DNA of 64,000 nucleotides from Sindora glabra (GCA_020226215.1 CM035236.1:50281057-50345056); one strand, 5' to 3'; positions 1 through 12,900 are shown, counted from the first letter of the stretch. The notes: generated by a model from the sequence alone, not told the origin. Numbers and translations are program-made.

Positions 1-234
1 ATCCCATTTGTTGATCTTTATGAATGTCTATACCCCAAAAAAATTACTTGAGCATGGAAGTCTTACCCTTTATATAATTTATTAAAAAAATTATATCATT
101 ATATGATAGCATTACATAATTTAAAAAGTTTTGGAAGTCATTTCCCTAATCCTATTAGAAACTCAATTAATAGATCACATAATATTTATTATCAAAAAAT
201 TCAAAGTTGTTGCTTGCATTTTTAATAGTTTAAT
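1..234. other. AT-rich flank, nothing recognised
   Basis: Left edge of the window. A short open frame runs through it from about 131 but continues into the LINE fragment that starts at 247, so it is a chance frame. I see no gene, repeat or RNA here apart from the 12-bp target duplication that begins at 235. Confidence 0.5.
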
Positions 235-246
235 CACATTCAATGG
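235..246. repeat. Target-site duplication, left copy (LINE fragment)
   Basis: CACATTCAATGG here recurs exactly at 821-832, directly after an A-rich tail. A 12-bp direct repeat flanking an A-tailed segment is the signature of target-primed LINE integration. Confidence 0.75.
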
Positions 247-820
247 GTGGACAGAAAATGTTGCCTTCTCAACAGTTGTTGCAAGTTGCATAGGAAGCTT
301 CTTTTTTTTGGCTTTTACAAGTTAAAGACTGATGAAGCAGTAAGAGAAAATTTGGGAAAAGTTGGAAATGCTGCCATATTGCATGATTAAACATGAAATT
401 GGCTTATTGGGTATTTTAGGAGATTACGAGTATGCTCTAATTTCATTGTTAAAATAACAACTTTAAAGAATATGTTATTGCTTGTTCAAAATTGGGGTCT
501 ACTCATAATTTTAATGGAAATGAATTACTTTCCTTACCTTAAATAATCCTTCTATTTCTTATGTTGCTATTAGTTTATTTGAAGAATGCAGGGATTTGAT
601 GGAGGAGTTGGGAAGATCATTTGTGAAATATGTACATAGAGAAATTGATGTGCTAATTGATATATGTGGTTAAGTGTGCCGTTCATACGAGTAATAAATT
701 AAATATTTTAATGTATCTTCTTCGGAGAGCTTCAGTGTATTTTATCTTTTGATGCTATGGTCCGGCAAACTCTAGTTTCCTTTTAATGCAATTTCGGATT
801 GCCCCAAAAAAAATAAAAAC
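247..820 (+). mobile_element. 5'-truncated L1-type LINE, RNase H end
   Basis: This is the 3' end of a plant L1-type LINE. Translation in shifting frames gives the start of a plant RNase H domain (K-T-D-E-A-V at about 320-340, then G-K-V-G...I-L-H-D and W-L-I-G-Y-F). The domain's end is at 541-690: N-N-P-S-I-S-Y, E-E-C-R-D-L-M, then V-K-Y-V-H-R-E before a decayed A-D-x-L-A. The typical 3' untranslated sequence ends in an A-rich tail at 806-820. Perfect 12-bp direct repeats flank the segment, so it inserted already truncated. Several stops and frameshifts make it non-functional. The domain reading rests on motif order only. Confidence 0.8.
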
Positions 821-832
821 CACATTCAATGG
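821..832. repeat. Target-site duplication, right copy (LINE fragment)
   Basis: Second copy of CACATTCAATGG (first at 235-246), placed immediately after the A-rich tail. Confidence 0.75.
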
Positions 833-1097
833 TATTTTTTTGGATCTTTTCCTATGTTGTGTGCACTAAGGCTTTGTCACCCCTAGTGTTTAAGAAAGAA
901 AAAGGAAAAAAAAAGTGAAACCTCTAAAGTTACCAAGGTGAATCAAGTCAACAATAATAATGTATCTTCTTCCTATATTTTTTTGGATCTTTTCCTATGT
1001 TGTGTGCACTAAGGCTTTGTCACCCCTAGTGTTTAAGAAAGAAAAAGGAAAAAAAAAGTGAAACCTCTAAAGTTACCAAGGTGAATCAAGTCAACAA
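833..1097. repeat. Tandem duplication, 2 x 122 bp with 21-bp spacer
   Basis: Positions 833-954 and 976-1097 are essentially identical (offset 143), from an A-T7-GGATC start to a GAATCAAGTCAACAA end. The 21-bp spacer contains TAATGTATCTTCTTC (958-972), which also occurs at 709-723 inside the neighbouring LINE fragment. The left copy begins directly after the LINE's target duplication. The unit is non-coding. Confidence 0.85.
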
Positions 1098-1509
1098 CAA
1101 GAACCCCCAATTTTCTTGTCACAAATGGGTGAGTTTATATATTCATAATTCATTTCCTACACTTTCACCTTTTGACAAAACAACAAATCGAGAGATGTGA
1201 CAAAGGAAGGTACCCTATAAACCGAAGGATAAAAAGTCAAAAAGGGAATCATGAAATCATAATAAGAGATTATATCTTCTATTAATGCTATTGGCTACTT
1301 GCTGTCGGCATAATGCCACTATCGTTATTTCTCTTTGCATTATGAAATGTTAGTAAAATTATTTTTAAATTATATAAAATTATAATTTTATTTTTTGAGT
1401 AATGATTTATATAAATAATTTTATTTTTTATACAATAATTTAAAAAATGAAATTGTAACTTTATATAAGTAAAGAATTATTTTGTTATTACTTTATAATT
1501 TTAAAGATG

Positions 1510-1511
<2 letters not shown>
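1098..1511. other. AT-rich non-coding stretch
   Basis: No open frame of note and no repeat recognised. It grades into the long TA microsatellite that follows. Confidence 0.5.

Positions 1512-1585
<74 letters not shown>
1512..1585. repeat. (AT)n microsatellite, about 37 units
   Basis: An uninterrupted AT dinucleotide run of about 74 bp. A similar run lies at 29608-29686. Confidence 0.98.
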
Positions 1586-1589
<4 letters not shown>

Positions 1590-1658
1590 ATTTATAACTT
1601 CCATAAAAAATTGAAAAATAATATAAGCATTATAAATTCTTGAAAACATTGTGTTGCA

Positions 1659-1871
1659 TTACAACCTTAATAAGTGGATGTGGTTATAATTCTTTTGTGA
1701 ATTTTTATGTGCATATTTCATACAAAAATCATCATAATATAAAATTATTGTAAAAAAATTCATAAAAATTCCCATAAAAAGTGAGGGAGTATGCCCCAAA
1801 AGAGAACTCAGAAAACTATTATCAAAATCGAAATCCAATAAATGCAAGGATTCTGGGCTCTTTTCGTCCAT
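1659..1871 (-). CDS. Possible small protein or first exon, unknown
   Basis: A 70-codon minus-strand frame beginning M-D-E-K-S-P-E-S-L. The first 40 codons have a protein-like composition (acidic start, then D-F-D-F-D-N). After that it becomes rich in F, I, Y and N and looks like read-through of AT-rich DNA, so a splice donor may lie inside. A minus-strand TATA-like sequence lies about 85 bp upstream of the ATG, in a locally less AT-rich patch. I do not recognise the product. It could be the 5' exon of a gene whose remainder lies leftward, or a chance frame. Confidence 0.25.
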   Translation of the reverse strand: MDEKSPESLHLLDFDFDNSFLSSLLGHTPSLFMGIFMNFFTIILYYDDFCMKYAHKNSQKNYNHIHLLRL

Positions 1872-1955
1872 TATAAAATTGCCGGCCTAGTGTCACAACC
1901 TGGGCCTAATTCTAAAGGCTCTCAACATCTTTTGCTGCCTAGCCCATTGAATAAT

Positions 1956-1967
1956 CTTTATTTATAC
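1956..1967 (-). promoter_or_regulatory. TATA-like box upstream of the 1659-1871 frame
   Basis: On the minus strand this reads GTATAAATAAAG, close to the plant TATA consensus, and sits about 85 bp before the ATG at 1871. Such strings are common by chance in AT-rich DNA. Confidence 0.25.
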
Positions 1968-4900
1968 AAGCCATTTTTTTTGGCCCAAGACGAATACAAA
2001 AGAAAATGGCAAAACTAGAGTTACGTTTTTGTAGAATGAGAAGGTCACGAGGTCATGCACCCTAAAAAAAGGAGATAACTTTAATATATTATTGATACAA
2101 CAGTATATTAGTATATTAATAGATTTAATTACTAATATATTATTATATAGTGTACCAAATTTTACTTTTAAAAAAATAAATTTAATGTATAATTAATTTG
2201 ATAATATATCAATATACTTATGTATTAGTAGTATATCATAATTTCTCCAAAAAAAATCAGGGTCTATTTTAGAATGTAAAAAATGAAAGCAAAACCTTCT
2301 AAGAGACATATGTTCTTCGATCTCATTTAGATAGAATTTTTTTTCTCTTTCAAGTGCAAAGACAGTAAAGAAAGTTTAAATTTAAGGACTCCCACGTATT
2401 AGTACCTCACCACCAACCCATTGTTTGGTTGCTTTAATAGAGTTATTCTATTCTTAGTGCCTTTCATTTTATATGAATTGTATTATTAATTATTTACATA
2501 AACCTACATGCAAGATCAACTAATTCAAATTTAAGGATGCAAGTATAAAACGGATCCAAATCAAAACTGAATTCGAATCTATTAAGGTCCATTACTTCAA
2601 ATTTGACAAAGAACTGGAGCCAAACAGAGCTAACTTAAAAACTCATAGGTGGTCTGATCAAATTTGACAAAAGGGTTGAGGGAAAATCTATAATGCTCCA
2701 CTTGATAAAATCGTATTTTAAATTCCCACGTAAAATTTTAGGAATGATGATGATGTAGAATAAAAGCAAATCAACTTTCTCTTACCCCGTATCTCATTAT
2801 TAGGATAAAATAGTTTTACTCTATGCCTTATATTAAACAAACTTTCGTTTTTCTAGGAGTGATAGTGGAAAAATTGATAGATAAATCACCTCTAACTACC
2901 ACTCTAAAAATTTGTTTTATCCCTATGCTTTATAGAGCAATAAAGTTTTATGAGAACTTGTGAGTAATAATAATAAATAAAAAATTAAAAAAATATAAAT
3001 TTTAGTTATAAAAAAATATAAGTATTAAAATTAAGGGTTATAAATTCATATGTAATTATTAAATAATCTCAAATATTAATAAATAAAAAAGAAAGAAAAA
3101 TTTAAATTAAAATATTTCAAATCATACATAGTAAAAAAATGTTATAATAAAGATTTAAAATCATATATAATTGGTTTTAAAAATTTGAAAAAAAAAAAGA
3201 GAACAAGTTGATAACTAGCTAACAAAATATTATTATTGCTTTTTACCTTCATTATATCAAGTGAAATCTTGATATATTTTCAGCTTTTAAATAATTAAAT
3301 TATTAAAATAGTTAAAATAATTATACATATATTTAAGTATTTATGTATATATATTAATATATAAAGTAAAAATATAATAATTTTATAATAGTAGAACTTC
3401 ATGGAGTAAGGTAAAGTCTTCTTATGTCACTTCCATAATTTTGTTTGAGGTGAAAATTTGTCCCATACTTTCCCTTATTGGACTAAAAATATATTGTTCC
3501 TAAATTCTATTAGCTCAATCTTGGAGAAGCATTGTAAATTCAAGATACTTTACCATCGCTATAAAATTCTCCTTAAAATTATTTGATTAATAAAAAATTA
3601 ATACTTTACACAAATTAATTTCATGTAATTTGTTTAATTTAACTTTAAATTTCTTAAAAAATATTATTAAAATGAATACTATATTTTTTAGAATTGTAAT
3701 AAAAAAATTAAAAATATTAATAAATTTTAATTGCCTTGAGATCCCTTTATTATTTTATAATTATCATAAAAAATTAAAATAAATAAATAAATTATATAGA
3801 AAAATTGAAATAGCTTATGTTTTATAAGTTTGTTTAAAACCAATCAAAATCAAAATTGACCACCATGAATCAAACAACTCCAAATCCTTTTAAAATCAAT
3901 TAAAAGTGCTAATTATCAATTTTACTTGATTTACAATATAGTTTAATTTAGTGGTTTTGTTCGATTAATTTTTAAAAATTCATTTATTTCCAAACTAAAT
4001 CAAACCTTAATCTTTAATATTTTAAATATATATATTTTCTAATATTTTATAGCCTAATCCTAATATAAATAATTATACATAATTTGGTTCATTCACAATA
4101 ATTTTGTTTTGTTGGCTTCATGTTAGCCTAATGGCTTAAAGCTCGCAACCATATAATAGTAAATTTAATTTTAATCACTTAGACACTTATTCACTTAAAG
4201 CATCATTTTTTTTCGTCTTTTCATTTTAATGCCTAATATAGAATTATCACAAGCAACCTATACTATTTTCATGCTAGCTTTTCTTCATAACACATGAGCA
4301 TAGACAACCCTTACCCCTTTCGATGACATCTTTCTTTTTCATTGTTCGATTTTATAATGTCTAAAAAAGTATGTATGATTTAGTGCTTGGTACAAATTAA
4401 ATATAAGATAGCTTAGTTAGCCCCATATTTAAAGAAATTAACCATAATGGTTGGGTGCTACTTCTTTGATTAAATCACCTAAATCTAACCATTGAATATG
4501 CCTAATATATTATATATTTCTTTTGAAACTCATGATAATTATATAAAATACTTGTAATTATAAAAAAGTGTAATTGTAAAAAATATAATCTTATTTTATA
4601 ACTTTACATAAAAAATTTAAATAAATTTAATAAAATTTTGCTTATAAAATATATTATCATAATTGACACTAAGTTTATTATATAAATGAATAAGATTATC
4701 ATTGGTTAAATTTATTAAAAAAAATTTTGTATTTTATCCATAAAGTTATAAGAAGTTCAACTTTATAAGGAGAGTGAATAAGCAACTTTATTCTTCTTAC
4801 ATTCTTTATTTTGACCAATAATAACCAATTAAACAATTTATATATTTTGTAATTTTTGAAATTCATATAATTTTTAGTACCTTTTAGAGTCTATTTAACT

Positions 4901-5399
4901 ATCATGTCAACTTAACCAATATATTCGATTTTAAAAAATAAAGTATAATATTCTCTCATTTTTTTTTTGTCCTTTTTGGTCAAAATATTATTTTTAAGTA
5001 ACATCAATAGTATAAGGATCAATGAATGCTAACAAAGTCTTGCCATACAAAACCAAAATTATAGTCAATATAAAAATAAAATAACAACGTATTTAAGATT
5101 AGAACCAAAACATAAAAAATAAATAGACAAAAATCAAAAAGAAGAATAACAAAAAAAAAGTCATGAAGAAGAAGGTTTAATATGAAAAAAAATAGGCTAA
5201 TAAGATGAACCTAAAAAAATAATTTGGTCTGATGATTAAACTCCAAATAACTTGCAAAGAGTAGATTGAATTTGGAGAAGATCACTTAAAATATCATATT
5301 GTAGAATCATTAGCATCGATATTTAGAGAAAAAACTACTTTAGAATGTTTAAATGTTACATAACAAGAAAGGATAAAAATAATGGATACTATTCTAAAA
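1968..5399. other. AT-rich non-coding stretch
   Basis: More than 3 kb with stops in all frames, many A and T runs and short TA-rich patches. I recognise no gene, terminal repeat or RNA. Confidence 0.5.
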
Positions 5400-5952
5400 T
5401 AGGAATGCAAATGAATCAAATTAAATTGAATATTCGCATATTTGAGTTCAAGTTCGATCACATTAAATCAACTCAAACTCATTGAGTTTATAAATTTTGG
5501 GCTTCAATTTGTGCTTGACTCAACTATGAATTTATTCAATTTTAAACGAGTCACAAATTATTTGTCCAAATTTCTAATTAAGCCTAAAGTGTTCGAGCTT
5601 GAACTTGATTACAAATGAGCTCAAATAAGCTTAAATGAACTTATATAAGTTTAAATTCTAAATTTAACTTTTTTTTTCTTATATATTATATTAGTTATAC
5701 TTATTTATAACTTAATAATATGAAATTTATATGTTATACTATGTACATATTTTATTTATATTATTTAAATATAAAATAAAATAAAAATATTTTTTAATTA
5801 GACTCATTTAGGTATATGAATAGTTCAAATATTTGTGCACCAATTGAGCTCAACTTATTAGATTTAATTTTTTTTGAAATTAAATTTGAATTGATCTTTT
5901 TGCAAATCGATTTCAAGTTACTTAAGAGTAGCTTAATTTGTTTGGTCTTCTA
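5400..5952. repeat. MITE-like dispersed repeat
   Basis: About 550 bp with imperfect inverted ends: the left starts TAGGAATGCAAATGAATCAA, and the right end read in reverse starts TAGAAGACCAAACAAATTAA. The interior is dense in decayed variants of GAGCTCGA and AGCTTGAA words. That matches a class of plant repeats that begin TAGGGGTGCAAACGAGC and are full of CTCGAGCT words. No target duplication is clear and no coding capacity is present. Confidence 0.4.
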
Positions 5953-7091
5953 AATTCCACATCATCAGTCATTCTAATTTAGATTTGAATTTGAACCTTT
6001 AAAATATGGATATAATTTGGATTAATGGGCTAAAATATCCATCAAATTTGGTAAGATCCATTGAGTTTAACTAACAACTCTAATTTACATTAATAGTTAT
6101 TTTTTGTGTATATTATTGTTGACGGTATGCAAATTTGGACATAAATTGTGCAAATTACTTTATTTCAAATATAATTTTTAAAATTAAATATATGTTTATT
6201 CCCTCAATTTTATTCAAAGCTACAATTTGATTCTCTTTTTTTAGTAATGATAAAAGTGGTTAAATTACTAAAAGTATATACACATGATTTTGGCATTGAA
6301 TTTAGAATATGAAAGAAGGCAAAGTCTTCAAGAACTATCATATTCCATTTGAACTAATGACTCTGAGCCCTTTCTTTTAATTTAGATAATGTTACCTTTC
6401 GTAGTTTATTTAATCACATTAGTTGCACTTGAATAACTATTACAAGTTTAGGTTAAAGATGTGTTTTGACCTTTTTTCATTCACAATATAGATACATGAA
6501 TAAAAGATGTGACATATAGATGTCACATTAATTATATAAGCTCCACATTAAACAACTCGATAAAATGAATTAATTGAAACTTTGAACAAAAAGGTAAAAA
6601 GTAATTAAAATTATAAATAAAAAGATAAAATTATAATTTTTAATAAAATTACAAAATTAAAGATGTACCTTAATCCTAATTTTTAAACCATGAGGTAAAT
6701 TTGGACTAATTATATTCTACTATCCCCTTTCATTGCATATTTCAATTTTAGCACTAAGTTTCCTTACTAGTTTCATTATTAATGTACTCTCTCCTCTTAA
6801 CAATGATTTTCTATTAAGAGAAGTAAGGGAAGTTATGGTTGACATCGACAAAATATGGGTCTTTATATTTTCATGACTATTTTATCCCTATATCATGACT
6901 TTAGAGCTTTAAAAGGAGCCCTTTGCAAAAAAAGGTTAGAGTAGCAAATTTCAAGATTTCTGCAGGTAGAGAATGTAACCTAATTTCCAAAATAGGTAAA
7001 TATTTTCCATTCCAAACCTTATTTTTTATTTTCTTATTTTTCAAAATTAGTTCCATTTTTTGCTTTATTTTTCCTTTTGCTTGTCATTTAG
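5953..7091. other. AT-rich non-coding stretch
   Basis: No recognised element. A short open frame at 6923-7114 overlaps the start of the GRF-like gene in another frame and is probably upstream or intronic sequence; ...CATTTAG directly precedes the ATG used for that gene. Confidence 0.45.
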
Positions 7092-7149
7092 ATGGCTTTT
7101 TGAAGTGTGGGTGACAATGGTGCTTTTAGCTTGAGATGTAGGACAGGGA

Positions 7150-7158
7150 AATGCAAGT
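7150..7158. repeat. 9-bp target duplication, left copy
   Basis: AATGCAAGT here and at 9641-9649 flank the insertion in the GRF-like relic. Removing one copy keeps the coding frame. Confidence 0.55.
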
Positions 7159-9640
7159 CATGACTCATCCCAAAGATAAATAATTAACATAATAAGCCAC
7201 TAGAGATGATCACCTTCTAGCTTTTTCTAAACTATATTCAATGCAATAATTCTCTTTTATGTATGTTATGATTCTAAGAAGCATGAATTTTTTTTAAAAA
7301 AGTTCAAATACTATTGTATGGATAATTATCATGCAAAATTGTTCTTGTTATCCCGATGCTTATTTTGACACTGAAGTTCTTGAGCTAACTCATTTTCATC
7401 CTATTTAATTGTAATTTGACACTTAAGGGAAAAGGATTTCATAAAAAAGAAAAGAAAGTGTAAGTTTCCTTGAAATTTAATGAGTAAACAATTAAGAGTT
7501 TGTGAATAATAATTGAACTAAAATATATTGTAACATTTAATTGTTCAACACTTGTAAGTATTCATTAGACATAATTAAGTTTCCTTTTAATAAACATTTG
7601 CATTGTTATCCCTTTACTAGAGAGAAAAAAAATGGTTTATGAATAACCTATATAACAAGATAATAAAAATGGACCTATTTTAGGTCCTAGTTGTAAGCAT
7701 GCTATTTATTTATTCATTACTTCTTCTTTTTTCACCATTAACTCAATTCTTAAGGAAGAATACCTTTGCAAGATAATTTCATGTATGTTCATAGTTTCAC
7801 ACAATCAATCATCACATAATGACAATAACAAACAATGAAGAATAAAAGAAAATATATAAATGTTCTTGGGATTCTTAGATCATCCTTTTTCCTTTACAAA
7901 TCCCATCCTTATCTCTTCAAGATCAACCTTATTTTCTTATAAATAGGCATGTGAATCCAGTGTAAAAAGTCATAATATAAGTATTATTTTCCCTAACATC
8001 ATCAAAATTATTCAACACATAACTTTTTTGCAATAGCATAAGTGTTTCAACTAGTACTTCAATCTCATTAGTTTAATAACAACATTCACATGTTCAAATT
8101 TACAATCATCTTATGCCTTTTTGCATAGCCATAAATCAAACTCAATCAATGTAATCCCATTTTCATATCATCCAATATTTGCAATTGCATATTCAAGATA
8201 CAACATCCATATATATATATATATATCTATACACATAAACATAACTATAAACACATTTATGTAATATTGTTTCCTTTATAGACATAGACATATTTTATTT
8301 AATTATGGTGTCATAACATACCATACCTTCTTGCATGGCCTCATATTATATATTCATTAGAATTTTTCATATTACTTGACTAGATATTTAAAAGTACTAG
8401 AATACACCATGATCCCTTTTATAATATGATATCATAGATTAAACAGGGAATATTTAACTATATACTTAACTATGGGAATCTCAAAAGCAATTTTAAGGGT
8501 CCATAGTCAATTATAGGGTTTTAGAGAATAACTTTAATGCTTATAGATGACAATATATTTGATTATTGGCATCTAGAGAGCAATCTTTAGGTTATAGTCA
8601 GCTATGCTTATCCAAAATGCACGATTTAGAGCATGGTTGACTATATAGTCAACTATAGCTTGATTTTTAATAGATTTCACTCGATTTTCACTATTCATTG
8701 AGTGAATTCATCATCCAAATGCATATATCATGCCACAGATCCATACAAAATAACTATTACACATTAAGAATGCAACATTTATGCCATTTCTTACATTAAA
8801 ACCAAACCAAATACATAAATTATTACTTTTCATCATCTAATTAAATAAAATTCCAAATTAAAACCTAAATTTTAAAAAACCATTTTAATCTTCTAAATAA
8901 GACTAAGGTGCTTACTCATTTAATATAGAAGAAGATTTAGGAGGCCAAAGTTAACATCTTTTAACCCTAATCCCAAAAAAATTCCAAAGATTTCAAGTTA
9001 GATTTCATTTCCACTTTTTTAAGTTTAATACTCAAATCCATTCAATTTTAAAGAAAATTATAAAGAATTTTGTTGTTATAAAGACCTTACCTTATTTAAG
9101 TGAAGAATTTGATGAAGATTAGCTCTTTTCTAGCTTAATTGAAGAAGAATTCTAGAATGAAGAAGAAAGAAAAGAAAGTTAAGAGAGTTTAGGGCTTGGA
9201 AAAATTGAGTTAAATAAGGAAAAAGGGCCAATTAGGGCTTTTAAGGAAGTAGGGGCAAATTTCATCATTTTGCCTTAAATCTCTTATAAATTTACATTTT
9301 TACTTCTATTCACTTATAACTATTAATTCTTTTATTTAAAGTATTCTTCCTTAACTAATCCTTTCAAATTATTTTTTCTAAGCTCAACTTAAATAATTTA
9401 TTTCTACATGTCCAAAGTTTTGTCTAAAACTTAATTAATTAATTAATTCTCTTTCTTTAATATATAGTTTATATTTTTCCTATCAAAATTTATTTAATCT
9501 TCATGTAATTTTCACTTCAAATTTTTTGCCATAATCATTTGCTAATTAATCACCCTTTTCATAGCATAAAAATTTAAAATTCTAAAGAGATTATCATTAA
9601 TAAAATGAATATTTGATATTTTGAACCTTAGGAGTGTAGC
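7159..9640. mobile_element. 2.48-kb insertion of uncertain class
   Basis: Segment that splits the GRF-like gene between two copies of a 9-bp word. A 9-bp duplication points to a Mutator-like element. I see no clear terminal inverted repeats, so a non-TIR MULE would be needed. Alternatively only 5 bp of the word is the duplication and this is a solo LTR read on the minus strand: its right end reversed starts TGCTACACTCCTAAGG, and a stretch near 9190-9280 (AGGGCTTGG, GGGCCAATTAGGGC) resembles plant gypsy LTR text. It has no coding capacity and contains a short (TA)n run at about 8211-8226. Confidence 0.45.
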
Positions 9641-9649
9641 AATGCAAGT
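9641..9649. repeat. 9-bp target duplication, right copy
   Basis: AATGCAAGT, matching 7150-7158. The following TGTGAAAG continues the C-K-C-E reading of the split gene. Confidence 0.55.
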
Positions 9650-9988
9650 GTGAAAGAAAGATTGTTATGAAATATCAGAAACTATTAATAACCTAGATAA
9701 ATTATTCTATACTTGTTAAGAATGGAAATGCACATTTTTTATTGGTGTATGCTTCCAATTGAAGAGATGAACCAAGAAATTGAAATGGCTTTTGACACAA
9801 CCTAAGGCTATTTCAATGCATTTTTACAGATGAAACAAGAAATCGAGGATTTAAGGAATAGGCATAATTTGATAAAGGAAAAAATGTTAGCATTAGAAAT
9901 CATATTCACTATTTGGAAAATGCTTGTATTGGCTAGCTTTATTTTTTGCATTTTGATTGTATTGATCTTTTTATTGTGTCATTGGTGA

Positions 9989-12900
9989 AATAGGCATTGT
10001 TCTAGTAAAGGTTAGGATTTTATTTAATGGTTGGTATTAGTAATCCTTTTGAATTACTTTTTCACTACTTTGTGATGTAATCCACTTGTATTTTGCCTAA
10101 TGAAATGCATTTGTTTACTAAAAAAAGTTGTATAATATTTTCTATTTTCAATTTATTTGTTTAATGTAATGCGTTCCTTGCATAATAAGGCATCACACAT
10201 TATGGATGAAAAAAGCAAGAAAACCTAGGAAAAAATAAAATGAAGAAAAGTAAACTAAAAAAGTAATGGAAGGTAATAACGATATTCATTCATCATTAGG
10301 TAGTTCCAATATATTTATTTGTGGTCCCTATGAACTAGCAAAAAGAATTTGTACTCACCACAGGATGAACATTTTTTTATTAGGACTTTAATGAACTTAT
10401 AAAACTAACAAAGATATAGAGCATTATGCCTGATTGAAACATTAAAACCACTTAGGCTATATATAGTTCCCTTACAAGAGACAAGCACATGTTGTGCCCC
10501 CTTAAACTAACTTTAAATACATCTTTATGGCAAAAGATAAGAGTTTTAAACTCCACATGTGAAAAATTATTACTAAAGAATTGTCATAATCTTTTCCCAA
10601 GAAACGTAATTGGTGTAGGAAGTTACTGCTTGCATAGGAAGTTACAACTTATAACTACTTACTACTATTTTTTAGATGCATTTAATCCTATGTTTCTAAT
10701 GCAACCATTATTTTCAATCAGCTTCTAATCCATTAGATATTAATAAGACACCTAAAAGGAAAAATCCCTAAAAAGAATAGAAAAAAAGAAGCAAAGAGAA
10801 TGAGTTGCGAAGAAACTTAATGAATTAACAAAATCATAAAGAATTATTAAGATATATGACTAGATGGCTTCTATAGTGTTTTTGCAAAAGTAAGAGCTTT
10901 GGAACCTTAAGTAGTTGGCTTAATAATATTTAGACATGTTGAAAGTGGATCGAGGTTTTATTTCTTGCAATTTCAATTTATTCCTACATTAGATTATCTA
11001 ATTGAAAAATGTGCCTAGATCTAACTTGTTATGCTTACTTTTTTTATTTATTTCATTGATTTTTGAGCTTAAAAATGAAGCTTTGTTACAAAATTACTTA
11101 TCTATTAAGTCATTTATAGTGGATTGTAAGGTTTCATCTATTTCACATGCTATCCTCCTATGTATTTTAGTTGAAGTTATGGCATTTTGCAAACTTGAAT
11201 GAAAATGCCTAGATTCCATAGCTTGAGATATGGTTTGTCTCCTACTAATCACTTTTGACACCAAACAAAATTTGAATGTGAAAAAAGGAGGTGATTAAGC
11301 TAATGTGATGTTTTAAATTTTTTTTTAATCATTTTTGTTTTATGTTTTAAATTTATTTTGTAATTTGTAAGATTCCACTATTATTATAAAACATAAGCTA
11401 TAACTTTTTGAAACTCCTTATCAAGCATGTTACATATTAGTCCAATAAGCTAATTATAGTGAAGTTAGCCTCCTTTATTTGAAAGTGCCTATTTATTTCC
11501 TTTTTAGTGTATGTTAATATGCACATTCCATTGAAAAAATAGTAAAAAATAATGAATTTTATAAGATTTGTATTGGCTTTATTAGTGGTGGGTGTGACGA
11601 ATCCTTTTTGTCAAATGGATTTATTTACTAACTTTTTTAGTAATAAAATTGCTTGCGCTTTCCCTCATCATGAGATGTGTGTTGTGGCTATGGACTTTTA
11701 AGTGCAGTTGTGGTTCAACATTTTAGTTAATAATTGACTATTTTTCTTTCTTTTTTATTAAATTTTAGGAAAGGGGGCATGTCTCTACATATCATGTATT
11801 CATGATTTCATTAAATTAAATTAAATTAAATAATTATATTTTTTATTATTAGCTTTTATTATTTTATAATTTAAACACTATTTATCTTTTTTTAATATGT
11901 TCCACTGCATTTTTTCCATATATTATTAACTATTTAAACATAAATATAACTAGGTAATATAAATATAATACAATATACTTTTATTTTGATCATAAAATAT
12001 TTTAAATAAGCTAAAATTTTAAATTAGATATATTATTAAATTACATGTTAATATTCTATTTTTAATTCTTATTAATTACTTTACAACTTATATATAAGTT
12101 CTATTTTTTTATTTACTCCTTTTTGTTTCTTTTTTTTCCCCTACATTTTCTTGTTAACTTTTATAGTTTAAAACTTAGATGGTAATATCACTAAATATAA
12201 TATGATATAAATTCATTTTATTTTACAATCAATGATGATTTTATAAAAATGAAACTTGAAGAATTTGATCTACTATCTGTATAATTAATATGAAAATAAA
12301 TTCACAATTAATGCATTTATTTAGGACATATAAATTCAAAGTTCTATATTTATGTTTGTTTCTTAGTCAGATGAATATTTTGTTGTTGTTGACTTTTTAG
12401 ATAATTTAGGAATCTTACTTTTCTTAGTTTATTGGAAGTTTTATTTCCTATTCTTAATAAAATTAGATGTATAGCCTATGAATATGTAACATTGTTTATA
12501 TGCAGTCAAATCTTTTCAACAATTTTCTTTTAGGGTTCTATTTATTTCATCAAAAAGTATTTTACATAAAATATATTTACAAAATATTAAAATAGAATAA
12601 AGTGTTGTACTTGTTTAATATTATATATGAAGAGTTTGGTAAAAGTAACTTCCTTTATTTCAAAAAAAAAATTACTTTCTTTATTTCTAAACTTTTAGAT
12701 ATCATTTTTTAGTTATCAATATAAATGGTATATCACTCCTTCATTGCTATATATTCAAATAACATTTTCATATAAAAAATACTTTTAAGAGAAACAAATA
12801 GTGCCTAAGTGTTACTTTTATTTGAAAGTATCAAAGAATGTTGCACCATCTTGTGCTATATGTTGATTTAAGCTTGGAATAGAGTTATATTTTTGTAATG

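Larger units (their letters stand above)
7092..9988 (+). pseudogene. GRF-zinc-finger-like small membrane protein, broken
   Basis: Relic of a small plant gene of the GRF-zinc-finger, coiled-coil, membrane-anchor type. Exonic pieces are 7092-7158 and 9650-9988, split by a 2.48-kb insertion. Skipping the insertion with one copy of the 9-bp duplication gives an in-frame join. It runs from an N-terminal leader through R-T-G-K-C-K-C-E, the first CxC of the zinc site, to K-N-G-N-A-H-F, the usual last-ligand/aromatic part. After a frameshift at about 9751 comes a coiled coil (M-K-Q-E-I-E-D-L-R-N-R). A hydrophobic segment (about 23 residues) and the stop C-H-W-TGA at 9988 follow. In-frame stops lie at codon 4, in the finger and at about 9805. 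The family is inferred from architecture; a paralogous relic lies at 51828-57369. Confidence 0.5.

Noticed and set aside
8211..8226. Short (TA)8 run as an origin or promoter
   Set aside because: Simple-sequence run inside a non-coding insertion; nothing else supports a regulatory role.
10489..11202. Two plus-strand frames of 79 and 66 codons
   Set aside because: Composition is what AT-rich random sequence gives (L, F, I, S, K), with no motif and no promoter or splice context.
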